From MPNP01 sp026709725 (GTDB lineage Bacteria > Pseudomonadota > Alphaproteobacteria > Rhodobacterales > Rhodobacteraceae), in contig OZ241384.1 in NCBI GenBank assembly GCA_965200805.1, positions 1,488,001 through 1,552,000 on the forward strand: 64,000 nt of DNA, in the 5' to 3' direction. Positions 9,378 to 19,036 of the stretch are shown here, piece by piece. Within the stretch, counting starts at the first letter, position 1. Each line of letters opens with the position of its first letter. The notes beneath the pieces were generated by a model. It made no database searches and was not told the DNA's origin. It saw only the letters and a program-made list of their open reading frames with translations. Both the position numbers and the translations under genes were made by a program.

Positions 9378-9818
9378 ATGAGCGAAAAGGGCGATAAAGC
9401 CGCTGAGGATAACGGCAACAGCGAAAAACAGAACACGACAGCTCCTTCTCAAATCACTGTTGAGATTCCAGAAGGGACTGAGCCGACTGACGCTGTTGCA
9501 ATCGTGGCTCAGAAAATCGCATTTTCGGGACCTATTCCCCCTCCCAGCATGCTGAAAGACTACGATGACATCTCCCCCGGTTTGGCCGACAGGATTGTTG
9601 GGATCGCGGAAAAAGAGCAGTCCATTCGGGACAAAAGCAATTCGAGATCGCTTTGGAATGATTTTGTCCGTGTGTCAGGTAGTGTAATCGTATCCCTGGC
9701 TTTATGTGCAATTGCGGCTTTTGGCCTGTTTCTGGGTTATCCCTGGGCCGCAATTGCCATTGGCATTTCGGGAGCCATTCCGATCGTTGTAAAAGCATTT
9801 ATGGATCGGCGGGAATAA
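9378..9818 (+). CDS. DUF2335-like membrane protein
   Basis: 146 residues. The central part, FSGPIPPPSMLKDYDDISPG followed by a charged stretch with IAEKEQS, matches the DUF2335 family, small predicted membrane proteins of unknown function often found near mobile or phage genes. Residues about 96-140 form one or two hydrophobic segments (VIVSLALCAIAAFGLFLGY and AIAIGISGAIPIVV). The first 45 residues are polar and probably disordered. Directly coupled to the 74-residue protein upstream (zero spacing). A membrane-acting toxin or effector partner is a guess; nothing here proves it. Confidence 0.7.
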   Translation: MSEKGDKAAEDNGNSEKQNTTAPSQITVEIPEGTEPTDAVAIVAQKIAFSGPIPPPSMLKDYDDISPGLADRIVGIAEKEQSIRDKSNSRSLWNDFVRVSGSVIVSLALCAIAAFGLFLGYPWAAIAIGISGAIPIVVKAFMDRRE

Positions 9819-9829
9819 ATCTCCCGAAT

Positions 9830-9990
9830 CCTGGCCTATCAATGAAACAGACTTGACCCCCTGATCCGTCATCCGCATCCCGATTCTCTCCCATGTCCTG
9901 ATTGCAAGCGTGCTCTCAAAAGGGCGTTCGGACCCCCTGCCAGAGCTTCTCCGTTCCGGGCAGTGGCTGCCGCTTCGAGGGATTCTCACC
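9830..9990 (-). repeat. dispersed repeat R1, copy 5 (partial)
   Basis: Starts at CTATCAATGAAACAGACTTG and keeps TTCTCCGTTCCGGGCAGTGG. It abuts the broken fucose synthase gene. Confidence 0.65.
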
Positions 9991-10009
9991 CTGATTGACG
10001 CTCTGCAGA

Positions 10010-10740
10010 CAATCCCTCTCCAGCTTCGGGACAGGTCAGAAAATACGCATGGGTCATCCGAAGCCCGTCCCTGAGGGTTGTTTTGGGCGACCAGCCCTGC
10101 TGTGTCTGCCGTTCGGTCGGGACCAGTTTCTGCCGGAAGCCGGTCGGCCGGTTGAGGTTGAAGACAAACCGGCCCTGCCACCCCATGACGCCACCGGCCT
10201 GATAATAGTCCAGAACAGTATGGTCGGTGCCAACACCGAGATTGACAAGCGTGGGCATGGCATCAATCCGGCTGAGCGGGTGCCCGATGCCGTCGGCAAG
10301 ATCGACACTGTACACGGACTCGCGGCGGGCGCTCCCATCGCCCCAGATCTCGATTGTGTCATCTGTATTCCGGATGGCATGATGCATCTTGTGGATGATC
10401 CCCGGCACGAGATGGGAGACCTTCGGGTCGAACGTGTCATGGGGCCGTAGATGTTGCAGGGGATGACTGTGCGGTATCGCAGGCCGTCACACCGGCTGAT
10501 GTATTCGCAGAGACGGGCAACGGTGATCTTGGCCAGCGCACGGCCCTCATTGGTCGCCTCGGGGAGACCCGAGAGCAGGGCTGATTCCGGCAAGGGGTTG
10601 GGGGCGTCTCCGGGATACATGTAGGAGGACCCGAGATTGAGGAGACTTGGGACACTGGCCTCACGGGCTGTCATCACGATATTGCAGCCCATGGTGAGGT
10701 TCTCCATCAGATGGCCGACAGGGTCAGCCATATTGGCCTA
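10010..10740 (-). pseudogene. GDP-L-fucose synthase-like pseudogene
   Basis: Two frames together give the middle and C-terminal parts of a GDP-fucose synthase/GDP-colitose synthase type SDR epimerase-reductase. First frame: SLLNLGSSYMYPGDAPNPL and RYRTVIPCNIYGP. Then a shift near 10410 into GIIHKMHHA, IEIWGDGSARRE and NLGVGTDHTVLDYYQA. The N-terminal NAD(P)-binding GxxGxxG part is absent, and the usual YxxxK appears as RALAK, lacking the catalytic Tyr. The intact homologue at 39316..40248 has the same order of motifs. Not functional. Confidence 0.85.
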
Positions 10741-10750
10741 GTGGTCGATC

Positions 10751-11000
10751 TCATGCAGATGCATGCTCTCCCTCCAACCGCCGGTGGCCCCGCTTCCAGG
10801 AGGCCACGAGGTCGCCCGGCTCCCGGCTCCAGCGGAACGGGCGGGCCGCATGGGCGTTGTGATGCGCGATGGAGTCCTCCACTGCCGCGATGCACGCCTC
10901 CAGCGGGTTGACGATGGCGTTCCTGAATCTCTGCCGGGTGCGTTTCGAATCGGGTCCCGCCACCGCGTTCATCCACGACGCCGACATCGGCGTGACGGGG
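10751..11000 (-). pseudogene. IS630-family transposase C-terminal remnant
   Basis: The minus strand reads SASWMNAVAG, then IVNPLEACIAAVEDSIAHHN and RPFRWSREPGDLVASWKRGH, the typical end of an IS630 DDE transposase. Only about 80 residues survive and no start is present. It adjoins the broken fucose synthase on one side and repeat R5 on the other. Confidence 0.75.
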
Positions 11001-11137
11001 ACGGTCCCCGGTCATTCAATCCCCCCGGGGGGTGCGCCCTGAGCCGGGCATGCACGCGGGCCGACCTGCGGGCGGAGAGGTTGCCCGGGATGACATGGAC
11101 CCCTGTGTCAGGGTCGGGACCGGCCGCCACGCATGGC

Positions 11138-11486
11138 GCGTCGCCCTCTCCCTCCCCAGCGGGGGGACGGACGAGATCCGGAAGGCCCCGGGCCGGCTCG
11201 GCGAGATCCCCGCCGCGCCCACCTGATCCCGGACCCTCCCCGGACTCTCTCCCAGGCCAGCCCGCAAGCGCGGGCGGGGACGGGTGCCGCCTCTGTGCGG
11301 GCACGGCCCGCACCGACGCCGGAATGGGCAGAATTGGATGCCCCTGAGCACCCCGCCAACCCCCGGCGGGCGGGAAAATCTCCCGGGCCGGCCCCGTCGG
11401 CGGGCTGGCGGGCGAATCGGGGCGGGATTTTGGGAAAAATGGGCCCCCGCAGCGGATTTGGGCGATTAGGTCGCTGATTTGGGATA
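11138..11486 (+). repeat. dispersed repeat R5, copy 1
   Basis: About 350 bp shared in the same orientation with 21990..22361. Landmarks: GACGGACGAGATCC, GGCGAGATCCCCGCCGCGCC, CTGTGCGGGCACGGCCCGCA and GAATTGGATGCCCCTGAG. It ends where the KAP C-terminal half starts. No conserved gene. Confidence 0.75.
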
Positions 11487-12448
11487 CTGATGGCCACTTG
11501 CAGAAGAAATTCTGGGCGTCTGAGAAAAGCCGCCGGGCTGCCATGACCGAGTTCAGGGATGCCATGAAATCTCTTGCATGCCCTGCAGATGACTGCTCTG
11601 GCGGTGCGAACGTGATCTTTGTCATCGACGAACTGGATCGCTGCAGACCGGACTGTGCGCTCGAACTGCTGGAAGTCATCAAGCATCTCTTCACCGTTCC
11701 GCATCTGCATTTCGTCCTCGGTGTCAACCTGAAAGTTCTTGAGGAGATGGTTCGGGTCCGCTACGGCACAGATATCGACGCCCACAGATATCTCAGCAAG
11801 TTCATCCAGGTCACGCTCCAGTTGCCGGATGAGACCGGGTCTGACCATCACAGAAAGAAGACCGTGCTGACCTATCTTTATCATCTGGCAGGCACGATGG
11901 GCATCAGGGACGATATCAGAACCCCATTGTCCAAGCAGGTTGAGGTCGTCGCCCGCAATAACACAATGTCGCTGCGGGATATCGGCAGCATTGTATCCTC
12001 GGTCGCGTTGGCCAGCAGTGAGGTCAGGGACAATCCGGAGAGCAAGAACTTTCACTCTGGCTGGATTGAGGTCATGAATACCCTGATTGTTGCCAGGATC
12101 GTCTGCCCCGATCTCTATCCAAAATTCCTGCATGCAACCATCACCCCCGGTGAGATCATGGCGTATTTCGGGGCCACCGGGAATGTTGTGCAGGAAAGCA
12201 TGAACGGGAAGTCAAATCCTGATCATGACTACGAGGTTTCCCTGCGCTATCACATCTGGCTCTGGCTCTCCTTCAATGGGACAGTACCGGAAGATCACCC
12301 GGAAGTCTTTGATCAAGACGAACTCGAGCACATTCCCAGAATGTTCGGCGACCATGGATTGATGGGAAGGTCGCCAAAAAGCGTCCCTATGAGGGTTCAT
12401 CGTCAATGGCTTGATGTGTTCAGCTTCTATCAGCGCGATGCGGGCTGA
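11485..12448 (+). pseudogene. KAP family P-loop NTPase, C-terminal half
   Basis: About 316 residues with no proper start; the frame opens out of repeat R5 at a TTG. It carries the KAP Walker B region (NVIFVIDELDRCRPDCALEL) and the following LHFVLGVNLKVLEEMV segment with the sensor-like DAHRYLSKF, but no Walker A. The missing N-terminal half, with Walker A, lies on the opposite strand at 12487..12930, with the two 3' ends only 38 bp apart. KAP NTPases are membrane-associated P-loop proteins found in mobile and defence contexts. The gene was evidently cut by an inversion. Confidence 0.8.
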
Positions 12449-12486
12449 TCTCAGTCCTGTTCCAGTCTGAACTCTGGTGGTGCATA

Positions 12487-12930
12487 TCAGGCTGGATCGG
12501 GGTCTTCTGCACTCCCGGTTGCCTTGACAATACACGCCGCCAATTCGCTTGCACCGGGAAGGGCGGCATCCAGAACAAGGCGGGCGGGCGGCTTTGCCAG
12601 TTTGCCCGCCGCCGCCCTGAAGCCTGCAATCGTATCTGCCTCTCCAGTTTCCGCAATCCGCCCGGACAAGGCGGAAACCGGTGCCTCCGGCGGCTCGCCG
12701 CGATCGTCATGGGCGAAGGCATCACAGTGGGGGACCGTGACCTCCCCATAATCCCTGATGTTGTGCACCCACCGTTTCAGGAAACAGGTCCTGCCCATCC
12801 CCCACTTGCCATCAAGCACGACTGCCCGTAGTGGGGTCCCGACATCGTTCGGCAGGCGGGACAGGGATTGGCCGACAGCACCTCTGTTCAGAATGTCATC
12901 ACCCTCCGGATCCGGCAGTACACGTTTCAT
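12487..12930 (-). pseudogene. KAP family P-loop NTPase, N-terminal half
   Basis: 147 residues beginning MKRVLPDPEGDDILNRGAVG and containing the Walker A region AVVLDGKWGMGRTCFLKRW at about residues 36-54. KAP proteins normally have a Lys before the Thr of the P-loop; here it is Arg (GRT), a possible inactivating change. The downstream signature HCDAFAHDD fits the post-Walker-A strand of KAP NTPases. The frame ends with no Walker B; that part is on the other strand at 11485..12448. A natural start is supported, but the product as encoded cannot hydrolyse ATP alone. Confidence 0.8.
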
Positions 12931-13045
12931 CGCGTTTCCTCCCCATGGGGTTCAATCGGCAGATCAACCCCTGTGTCTGGCTTGCAGGCCTGTGGGGGGG
13001 ATGCCAGGGTCCAGTGGCACGGGTCAGGAGATTGGAGAAGGGAAG

Positions 13046-13549
13046 ATGAGGGTGTTCCATTGCACATCAAACAGACCGGCGTTTCTGCTCCTGGGTCTCT
13101 GGAAAAACTATGATCCCGGCGATGGCGAGGGGCATCACGAAGACCGTATTCTGGAAGGCGAGGGTGCACGGGCTGCCCGGCGAAACAACCTGGCATTGGC
13201 CAGTATTGTCGTCGCAGCCGGTCTGGCTGGTGCCGGGCCGCAGGATCTGGAGGTATTTGGCGTGAGGGCCGATGGGTCGCGGGCTGTGGTCATTGTCTCT
13301 GTCATGCTTGTTGCCTGTCATGTCTACTGGTACGTCATGCGCTGGCAGCATCTGTGCGACGGGGCAGAAATCCTGGTGTTTTCCATGAGTTTGAAACATG
13401 AACCCCTGTCCTTGTGGCAGGAGTCCCCAAGGCAGCTCCGGCAGAAATCGGCCGCACTGGTCGCCAATCGCGTTTGCTTCATTCTTGTCGCGATATCTGT
13501 GACACTATCAGCCTGGTGGGGAGTCGGCACGTTGTTGCCAAGTCCATGA
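13046..13549 (+). CDS. hypothetical membrane protein next to KAP NTPase
   Basis: 167 residues from the ATG at 13046, chosen for the GAGAAGGGAAG just upstream; the same frame runs open for 290 bp further 5', but that part overlaps the start of the KAP N-terminal half antisense and has no domain. Two hydrophobic segments are visible (about residues 48-67 and 77-93, the latter AVVIVSVMLVACHVYWYVM) and a third near the C-terminus (VCFILVAISVTLSAWWG). KAP NTPases often have membrane-protein neighbours, so it may be a partner. Divergent from the KAP N-terminal half. Family not recognised. Confidence 0.55.
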   Translation: MRVFHCTSNRPAFLLLGLWKNYDPGDGEGHHEDRILEGEGARAARRNNLALASIVVAAGLAGAGPQDLEVFGVRADGSRAVVIVSVMLVACHVYWYVMRWQHLCDGAEILVFSMSLKHEPLSLWQESPRQLRQKSAALVANRVCFILVAISVTLSAWWGVGTLLPSP

Positions 13550-14040
13550 TCAGCGACCCGATCACCATACCGCAAGATGGCCGTTCCGGTGTGCAGGGTG
13601 TCAATCCGGGTGAGAGGAGCACGACAATCAGGATGTAAGTCCCTTGACGCTGCGACATGTTGCCTTGAATCCTGTCAAACACAACACGATCACCTTAGGC
13701 GCCGCCATATTTCCGAAAGCCAACTCAAAATCCATAAGATATGAGTTGACGGGCCTTGCGTCAGTTGCGCCCACCATGTCAACGGGGCGGGGTGGATGGG
13801 GTCCTTACCGATCCCGTCTACCCGGCCCCGGCACAGGAACAAAGATTGCAGATGATGTCCTTCATTGATGACCCCCGCGCCACTGCGAGGTGCAACGACC
13901 GGGGCGGCCTCCCCGCTGCGATCTGATCGGTCGGCTGCTCGATTGATCGGGGCCTCTTGGCTGATCGGTTGCCCAACCTGTCGATGACAATGGGGCCAGG
14001 CGGCAGCCACAGTCTCTGTAGCGACAAACCGGAGACTGCC
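13550..14040. other. intergenic region without a supported gene
   Basis: 490 bp. A minus-strand frame of 152 codons crosses it and continues into the IS30 remnant antisense, but has no recognisable domain or ribosome site. I see no repeat shared with other parts of the window. Confidence 0.4.
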
Positions 14041-14300
14041 ATGCCGAAGAAATACCACCATCCGACCGAGTCCGAGCGATGCCAGATTCATGCTCTCAGG
14101 AAAAGCGGCTATACACAGGCCGCCATCGCCCGCGAACTCCACCGTCACCCGCGACCATCAGCCATGAGCTCTCCCGCAACAAAGGCGAGAAGGGCTATCG
14201 CCGCAAACGGACCCAATTCCTCTTGCCACTCCCAGAGATGTCGTTCGCGCGCTCGATGCACTGCATCTGCATGCGACACCTGTGCGGGATTAGGTCGACG
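14041..14300 (+). pseudogene. IS30-family transposase N-terminal remnant
   Basis: Starts MPKKYHHPTESERCQIHALR and continues through GYTQAAIARELHRH, the helix-turn-helix of IS30 transposases. A frameshift then moves to PATISHELSRNKGEKGYRRK, the next conserved segment, after which homology ends. The catalytic domain is absent. 14301..14651 holds no recognisable gene. Confidence 0.85.
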
Positions 14301-14665
14301 CTGGTGATATGGCCTTCCTGCAGATGATTCGTGTGAAGCACCCCAAAGTTGTTCAAATGAATCGAAGGCCATGTCACGAGTCTCTCAAAACGGGGCAACA
14401 ACAGACTGCTCTCGACCGGTGCATCGGGGGCAAAGACTGCTGGGCTGCCTGCAATCATGGGGGCTCAGGTGCTGTCAGATTGTCATTGACCCGGGCCCTT
14501 TCAAGCAATCTGCCCGGAATTCCTGTTCTGCACAGACGCGGGGATGAAGATCATTTTGCGGTCTTTCCAAAACAATGGCCCCATGCGGAGAGACGGAAAT
14601 ATTTGGATGAAGGGCGGTTTGCGAGCCGACATCACTTTCGTTCCCATGGCGATACCAAAGCGGCA

Positions 14666-15226
14666 TCACTGCCCGCAACCGTCGGGCTGACTCTCCTCAA
14701 AAGCATCGGAAAATGCCTTGATCACGTATTTCGCAGCCCTGCGGGAACCGCATATATCGCCCAGTGTCGGTTTTGAGGTTCGATTGTGAGCGTAGTCATT
14801 GCGCCAGTCAAAAAGGTTCTTGCAACACTTTTTCATATCTTTCCGTAGCCGGTTTTCAATGCGCGACTGCTGTTCATTCAACAACCGATGAAAAATTGTA
14901 GACCTCCTTCCGGTGCCCGGGTCGGTCCAACCTGCCAGACCAAAGGACCGGGAATAACGATAGAGGTCATCAATGGCTATCCGTGAATTCATTCTTGAGA
15001 ATTCGTTCTCAATGTATTTTTCAAACTTCGGATGATGGCAACCGGCAAATGCTATCAGCGTATCCCGCACAATGCTCTCATACGTCGCAACAATCGTCAC
15101 CGCGAACATGCCGGCGAGTTCGTTCTGAAGAGTTCCTGTTGTTGACCCTGCGGTTGACACAATATTCTCCATTTCTTGCGCGAGACTGCGGATATGTTGA
15201 AAGTTCTGGACAAGAAACGTGTTCAT
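14666..15226 (-). CDS. HEPN-domain protein (MAE_28990-like), copy 1
   Basis: 186 residues, all-alpha in character. The C-terminal part has DWRNDYAHNRTS, an Rx4H motif typical of HEPN ribonucleases, and an N-terminal segment (VTIVATYESIVRDTLIAF) like the first helix of the MAE_28990/MAE_18760 group of HEPN proteins. Members of that group occur beside DUF262 genes, as here: the ATG overlaps the DUF262 stop by four bases (ATGA at 15223..15226). HEPN proteins commonly act as RNA-cleaving effectors in toxin or defence systems. Identical to 36151..36711. In this copy the downstream genes of the other locus are missing. Confidence 0.7.
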   Translation of the reverse strand: MNTFLVQNFQHIRSLAQEMENIVSTAGSTTGTLQNELAGMFAVTIVATYESIVRDTLIAFAGCHHPKFEKYIENEFSRMNSRIAIDDLYRYSRSFGLAGWTDPGTGRRSTIFHRLLNEQQSRIENRLRKDMKKCCKNLFDWRNDYAHNRTSKPTLGDICGSRRAAKYVIKAFSDAFEESQPDGCGQ

Positions 15227-16305
15227 TGAGCAAGGAGTATTTCCTGTGCTCGCGTCTTCCGGCGATTTACGTTTTCAGTGCTTGTTGTATTTGAGAAGAT
15301 GCTTTCCCTGAACCCATCGTCCGCCAAAAGACGCTTGTAGCCATCCTCACCAATCGAAGTGCCTGCACCTCTCTCCATCAGGGTCACCATGACAGCTTCC
15401 ATCGTCGCGGCGTTTAACAATCCTTTCGGGCGGAACGGTGACTTGAGCGATGTCGCGATCGCGTCCGAAACACGGCGAAATTCCCTACAGAACCTGTCCG
15501 CTTTTTCTGATTCGAATGAACGGTGCTGATGCATCTGGCGTGAAAGAAAGTCTTTCATCGGCGGTTTGTAATCCTGAATGCTTTCAAAAAGAGAGAACAA
15601 GCGCAGTATCAGCTCAATGTCTCGTTGTGTCGCATCTGCCTTGTCTTTCCCATAAATCATTCGCCAGCTATCAATCTTGTTCAGTTCTTCCAGTTTCTCC
15701 AGGATTCTGCCTCGATAGACGACATTTCTGATCTCTTGTGCATTGAGAGGCTGACCGCCGGTATTGAGTCGCTCGAAGATATGATAGACGCTTTCGGGAT
15801 GCTCACTGTCTGGAGCAAGCTGTTTGACCGTGACACCGCGAAGACTTGAGTTTTTGAGCCTTCTTTTTGTTCGGCCATCAACATCGTCAAAGATTTTTCC
15901 TTCCAGATCTTTCCGTTGCTCCAGCCCAGTCAGCCGAAATCGTTTTCTTCTTCCTTGCCGATCATCCTGACCAAAGTAGCCTTCAAAGAAATAGTAAATC
16001 GAGGTTATTCTCTGTTGACCGTCGATGACCTCCAGTTCTCCACTGGGGTTTTCGTAGAAAAACACCTGAGGAACCGGCAAGCCAATGGCGAAGGATTCAA
16101 TGAGTTTCGAGGATTTGCGAATATCCCAGACAAACTTGCGCTGGTAGGACGGAATGACAATGTCTCTTTCCTTGAATCTCTTCGCTAACAGCTCAAGTGT
16201 CCAGTCGCTTGCGGTGACAACAATATCGAATTCAATCGTTGAAGTTTCAGTCGAATCATCGACTTCATCATCAATATCTGCCGCAATCAGATTATCGGCC
16301 TGCAT
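15223..16305 (-). CDS. DUF262 domain protein, copy 1
   Basis: 360 residues. The DUF262 (GmrSD N-terminal, ParB-like fold) signature is clear: IPSYQRKFVWD at about residues 50-60, LEVIDGQQRITSIYYFFEG at about 90-110, and FERLNTGGQPLNAQEIRNV at about 178-196. No HNH nuclease is fused at the C-terminus, unlike the protein at 54728..55810. DUF262 proteins bind and hydrolyse nucleotides through the DGQQR region and usually work with a nuclease; here the HEPN protein in the next gene is the obvious partner (4-bp overlap). Identical in sequence to 35072..36154. Confidence 0.85.
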   Translation of the reverse strand: MQADNLIAADIDDEVDDSTETSTIEFDIVVTASDWTLELLAKRFKERDIVIPSYQRKFVWDIRKSSKLIESFAIGLPVPQVFFYENPSGELEVIDGQQRITSIYYFFEGYFGQDDRQGRRKRFRLTGLEQRKDLEGKIFDDVDGRTKRRLKNSSLRGVTVKQLAPDSEHPESVYHIFERLNTGGQPLNAQEIRNVVYRGRILEKLEELNKIDSWRMIYGKDKADATQRDIELILRLFSLFESIQDYKPPMKDFLSRQMHQHRSFESEKADRFCREFRRVSDAIATSLKSPFRPKGLLNAATMEAVMVTLMERGAGTSIGEDGYKRLLADDGFRESIFSNTTSTENVNRRKTRAQEILLAQ

Positions 16306-16387
16306 TGAACCACCCCATTTCCATTGAATGTGCGTCGGAATGCCGCCATCGGGCTATTACACTACAGATATTTCTGCCCCCTTCAAC

Positions 16388-16689
16388 TGCGGTGATGCAC
16401 CTCTCAAGTGAGATGAAGACGGCGGTTTTCCGCTGCGGCTGGATTCGCCTCACATCGGGCCCTGTCCCAGCAGTTGTCCCCGTGTCCGCGGTGGGCATGA
16501 AGTGGAGGGTTCGGATGGGGTGCTCCCTGCACAGGGCATGCGCACGGACCGCGAGGACAGGAACGCCCCGCCAGAGTTTCTCCGTTCCGGATAACGGCTG
16601 ATGTTCTGAAGAGTGGGAACCGGCAAGATCACCGACCGGTGAGGACCTTGAGGCGGTCAATCGTCCTCTCCGAGGCCATCGCAGGTTGT
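16388..16689. other. repeat-derived spacer between the cassette and GT11
   Basis: Non-coding. Contains a diverged R1 fragment (16565..16620, with TTTCTCCGTTCCGGATAACGG). No gene. Confidence 0.45.
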
Positions 16690-17180
16690 GCCTGCGCGAC
16701 TCGAGGCAGTCCCCGCGCCGGACATGGAGGGACACGGCGTTCTCGCCGACGATTCGTTCAAGATGTGCCCGGTTGTGCCTGCAGCTCGGTGCGTATCAGG
16801 TCCGAACACGCCGCAAAGTAGCGCTCCGACTGGAAGTAGCCATGGAGATAGCAGCCTGCTCCCAAGGTCAGGGTCCGCCCGTTGACCCCGAGGCCCCGCT
16901 CGCGGATGAATTGCGGGGGGCGGCCAAGATGCCGCCAAGCGAGGCAGCGCAGCCGCTCATTGCAATGGGGCGGGAGCTCGTCATGCGCGGCGATACGGGC
17001 CGAGAGTGCGAAATGGGCAAGCAGGTCCCGCCTGCTGTCGGGACCTGTCTTGAGATCACGGGTATCGAGGATCAGCTCCGCATTGTTGCGGCGGGCGACG
17101 GCGAAGGCATTGGCATACTGGAAGAGCTGGTTGCCCAGACCTCCCGTCAGGTGACATATGACGCGCTGCTCTGTCTGCAT
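16690..17180 (-). pseudogene. alpha-1,2-fucosyltransferase (GT11), truncated
   Basis: The N-terminal part reads MQTEQRVICHLTGGLGNQLF, the GT11 opening motif, and goes on to TLGAGCYLHGYFQSERYF. A one-base shift near 16765 is needed to reach ERIVGENAVSLHVRRGDC, which carries the HxRRGD fucose-donor motif. Homology ends soon after, so roughly the last 130-150 residues of a normal ~290-residue enzyme are absent. Same region and same end point as the fragment at 1..245. GT11 enzymes add fucose to surface glycans; this copy cannot be active. Confidence 0.85.
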
Positions 17181-17240
17181 CGTTCCTGCCAGAGGCTCCC
17201 GGGCCATGGTTATATATGAGGACACAGCGTAATGAGAGAG

Positions 17241-18909
17241 TTAAGGGTTTATACCGGAATCTAGGGGTTTCTGGCAGGCAGACACTGACTTATGAAGTTT
17301 TCTTGTTAGTGGTGCCAGCAAACATCTGACTTGGTTTGCTGCCTCTTTGTCATCTGTCACCATCGTGCGAACGATGTTCTCGTAGTTCTGACCCGATCTT
17401 AGCCCAAGAAGACTTGCAACTTTTTTCCTTAATCCGGTTTTCTTGAGCGGGTAGGCCGCACACATTCCAAGGACATTTTTCTCTTGTACGAGACGGTCAA
17501 ATTTTTGGTGCTCTTCGGCAAGTGCAGCGCTGAGATCATCATTGGTGAGAGGTTTCGCCTCAAATATACCGTTCCCAAAGTCATTTACCGTAGGCAACTT
17601 CGATAAGACCAACGTACGGAGTTTTCTAACGGTCGCCTCTCTCGTGAGGAAGTCTCTTCGTTCTTCGAATTCGTTGATCATGGCAGGTGCGATTTGAGAT
17701 GGGATGTCGGTGGCGGTGATTGTTCCTGCTGCATGCAATCTCTCGACAACAAGTTTGATGACCTCTGGATGATAATAAATCGACTCAACATCATGAACTG
17801 GCAAACAAATGATGCTGTCTGCTTCAAGCTTAGCCCTCTCTTCGGGAGAACGCCTGTCACAGTCGATCACCCCAATCGCCCGTACCCAATGGTCCTGAAT
17901 GGTTCTATTGAGACCACGAGTAGTCCGGATCACCTCGCTGCAACCATTGCAGGCACGCACACTGACATCTGGATACAAGCGTCCATAAAGATTGTGATCC
18001 AGGCTGGTGCGCGTTCCCTCGACGAAAAGGACAGTTCGACGCGCGCCCAGTACTGCCTCGGCGATTCCTTCATCAATGGATTCAGCATTGTTTGTGCAGT
18101 CAAAATCCCACTGTTGTGGGGTGTGCTGAAATTGCCTCAGCAGAACACATTGGGACGGCTGATGGTCCATTGACAGGCCTACATCGTGGGTCGAAATCAC
18201 AAAAGTGCAATCTGGGCGGTCTTGCAAAAGGCTGCTGATTAACGGCGATGAAATTGATCGATGCAGGTGTCGCTCAGGTTCGTCTATCAAAACCAGTGAG
18301 TCAGGTTTTGCCGTGATCACCGATGCTGAGAGGAGAAATGCGGCACGTTCACCGTCGGAAAGCTCCTGAATCCCGTAAGGCTCGCATCCTTCTCGTTCAA
18401 CGAGCATCTTGCCTTTGTTATCAGCACGCATTGAAAGATTGAGCCCTGCTCCGTTCAGGATCAACTGAAGACGCTCAAAAGGTGATCGTTCAGCTTTTAT
18501 CCGGCCGTGTTCAGCGCGCCCCTCTGAAGTGTTGGGGTCAAGTGACTTCATCCGCTCCAATTGACCTTGCGAAAAGCTCGCATTCTCAGCATACAGATCA
18601 TAAAGATGAACATTGACCGATTGGCTTGCGTACCTGATTCTGAAATCGCGACTCAGGCTAAGCAAACATGCTCTGTAGCGTTTGGTTAAATTGATCTCTC
18701 TCTGCCCCGGTCAGTGAAATCGAGCTCGATTCAAATGTGACATTGCGATGAGCATAAACCCGTTCAACTTGTTTCAGGTTTTGCTGTGCAATCAGATCCA
18801 TGAGCGAGGACTTCCCGGTCCCATTGGCACCCATGAGAAAGGTGACTCTGCCGGGTCCAAATCTTAGATTCTGAGAGCTGTTGAAAGTGGGAACTGAAAC
18901 GGTGAACAT
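17241..18909 (-). pseudogene. ABC-ATPase with TOPRIM-like domain, one frameshift
   Basis: Two frames that overlap by eight bases (18658..18665) make one protein of about 555 residues. The first 83 residues hold Walker A (FLMGANGTGKSSLMDLIA). The second frame has the ABC signature ELSDGERAAFLL, Walker B SLVLIDEPERHLHR, the H-loop STHD, and then a TOPRIM-like domain with VLFVEGTRTSLDHNLY and AIGVIDCDRRSPEERA. This order is that of OLD-like or DUF4435-type ATPase-nucleases, which act in phage defence and DNA processing. The second frame could start at an overlapping TTG, so two coupled polypeptides are possible, but a one-base indel in a single gene is the simpler reading. Confidence 0.75.
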
Positions 18910-19036
18910 AAAATAGATCTCATTTCGGTCTTCGCGTACTGCTTCGGAGGAATCACCCCCAATTCATCTCGCAAATCCAGCGATTACGCCAGCATTGCAA
19001 CCAGATTGATAACCTCGCCGACCAATGAGCAAAAGG

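Larger units (their letters stand above)
14652..16387 (-). repeat. 1736-bp inverted duplication, copy 1 (partner 34990..36725)
   Basis: Both boundaries can be set to the base. Reverse-complemented, this block matches 34990..36725 from TTGAAGGGGGCAGAAATATC to GCAGTGATGCCGCTTTGGTA, with equal length (1736 bp) and identical predicted products in every frame compared. Sequence outside the boundaries differs at the first base on each side. It contains two complete genes, DUF262 and HEPN. There are no terminal inverted repeats and no target duplication, so this is not a standard IS. Confidence 0.9.

Noticed and set aside
12758..13045. In-frame 5' extension of the membrane gene at 13046
   Set aside because: It is antisense to the KAP N-terminal coding region; the ATG at 13046 has the ribosome site.
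13690..14148. 152-codon minus-strand gene
   Set aside because: It runs antisense through the clear IS30 remnant and has no recognisable domain.
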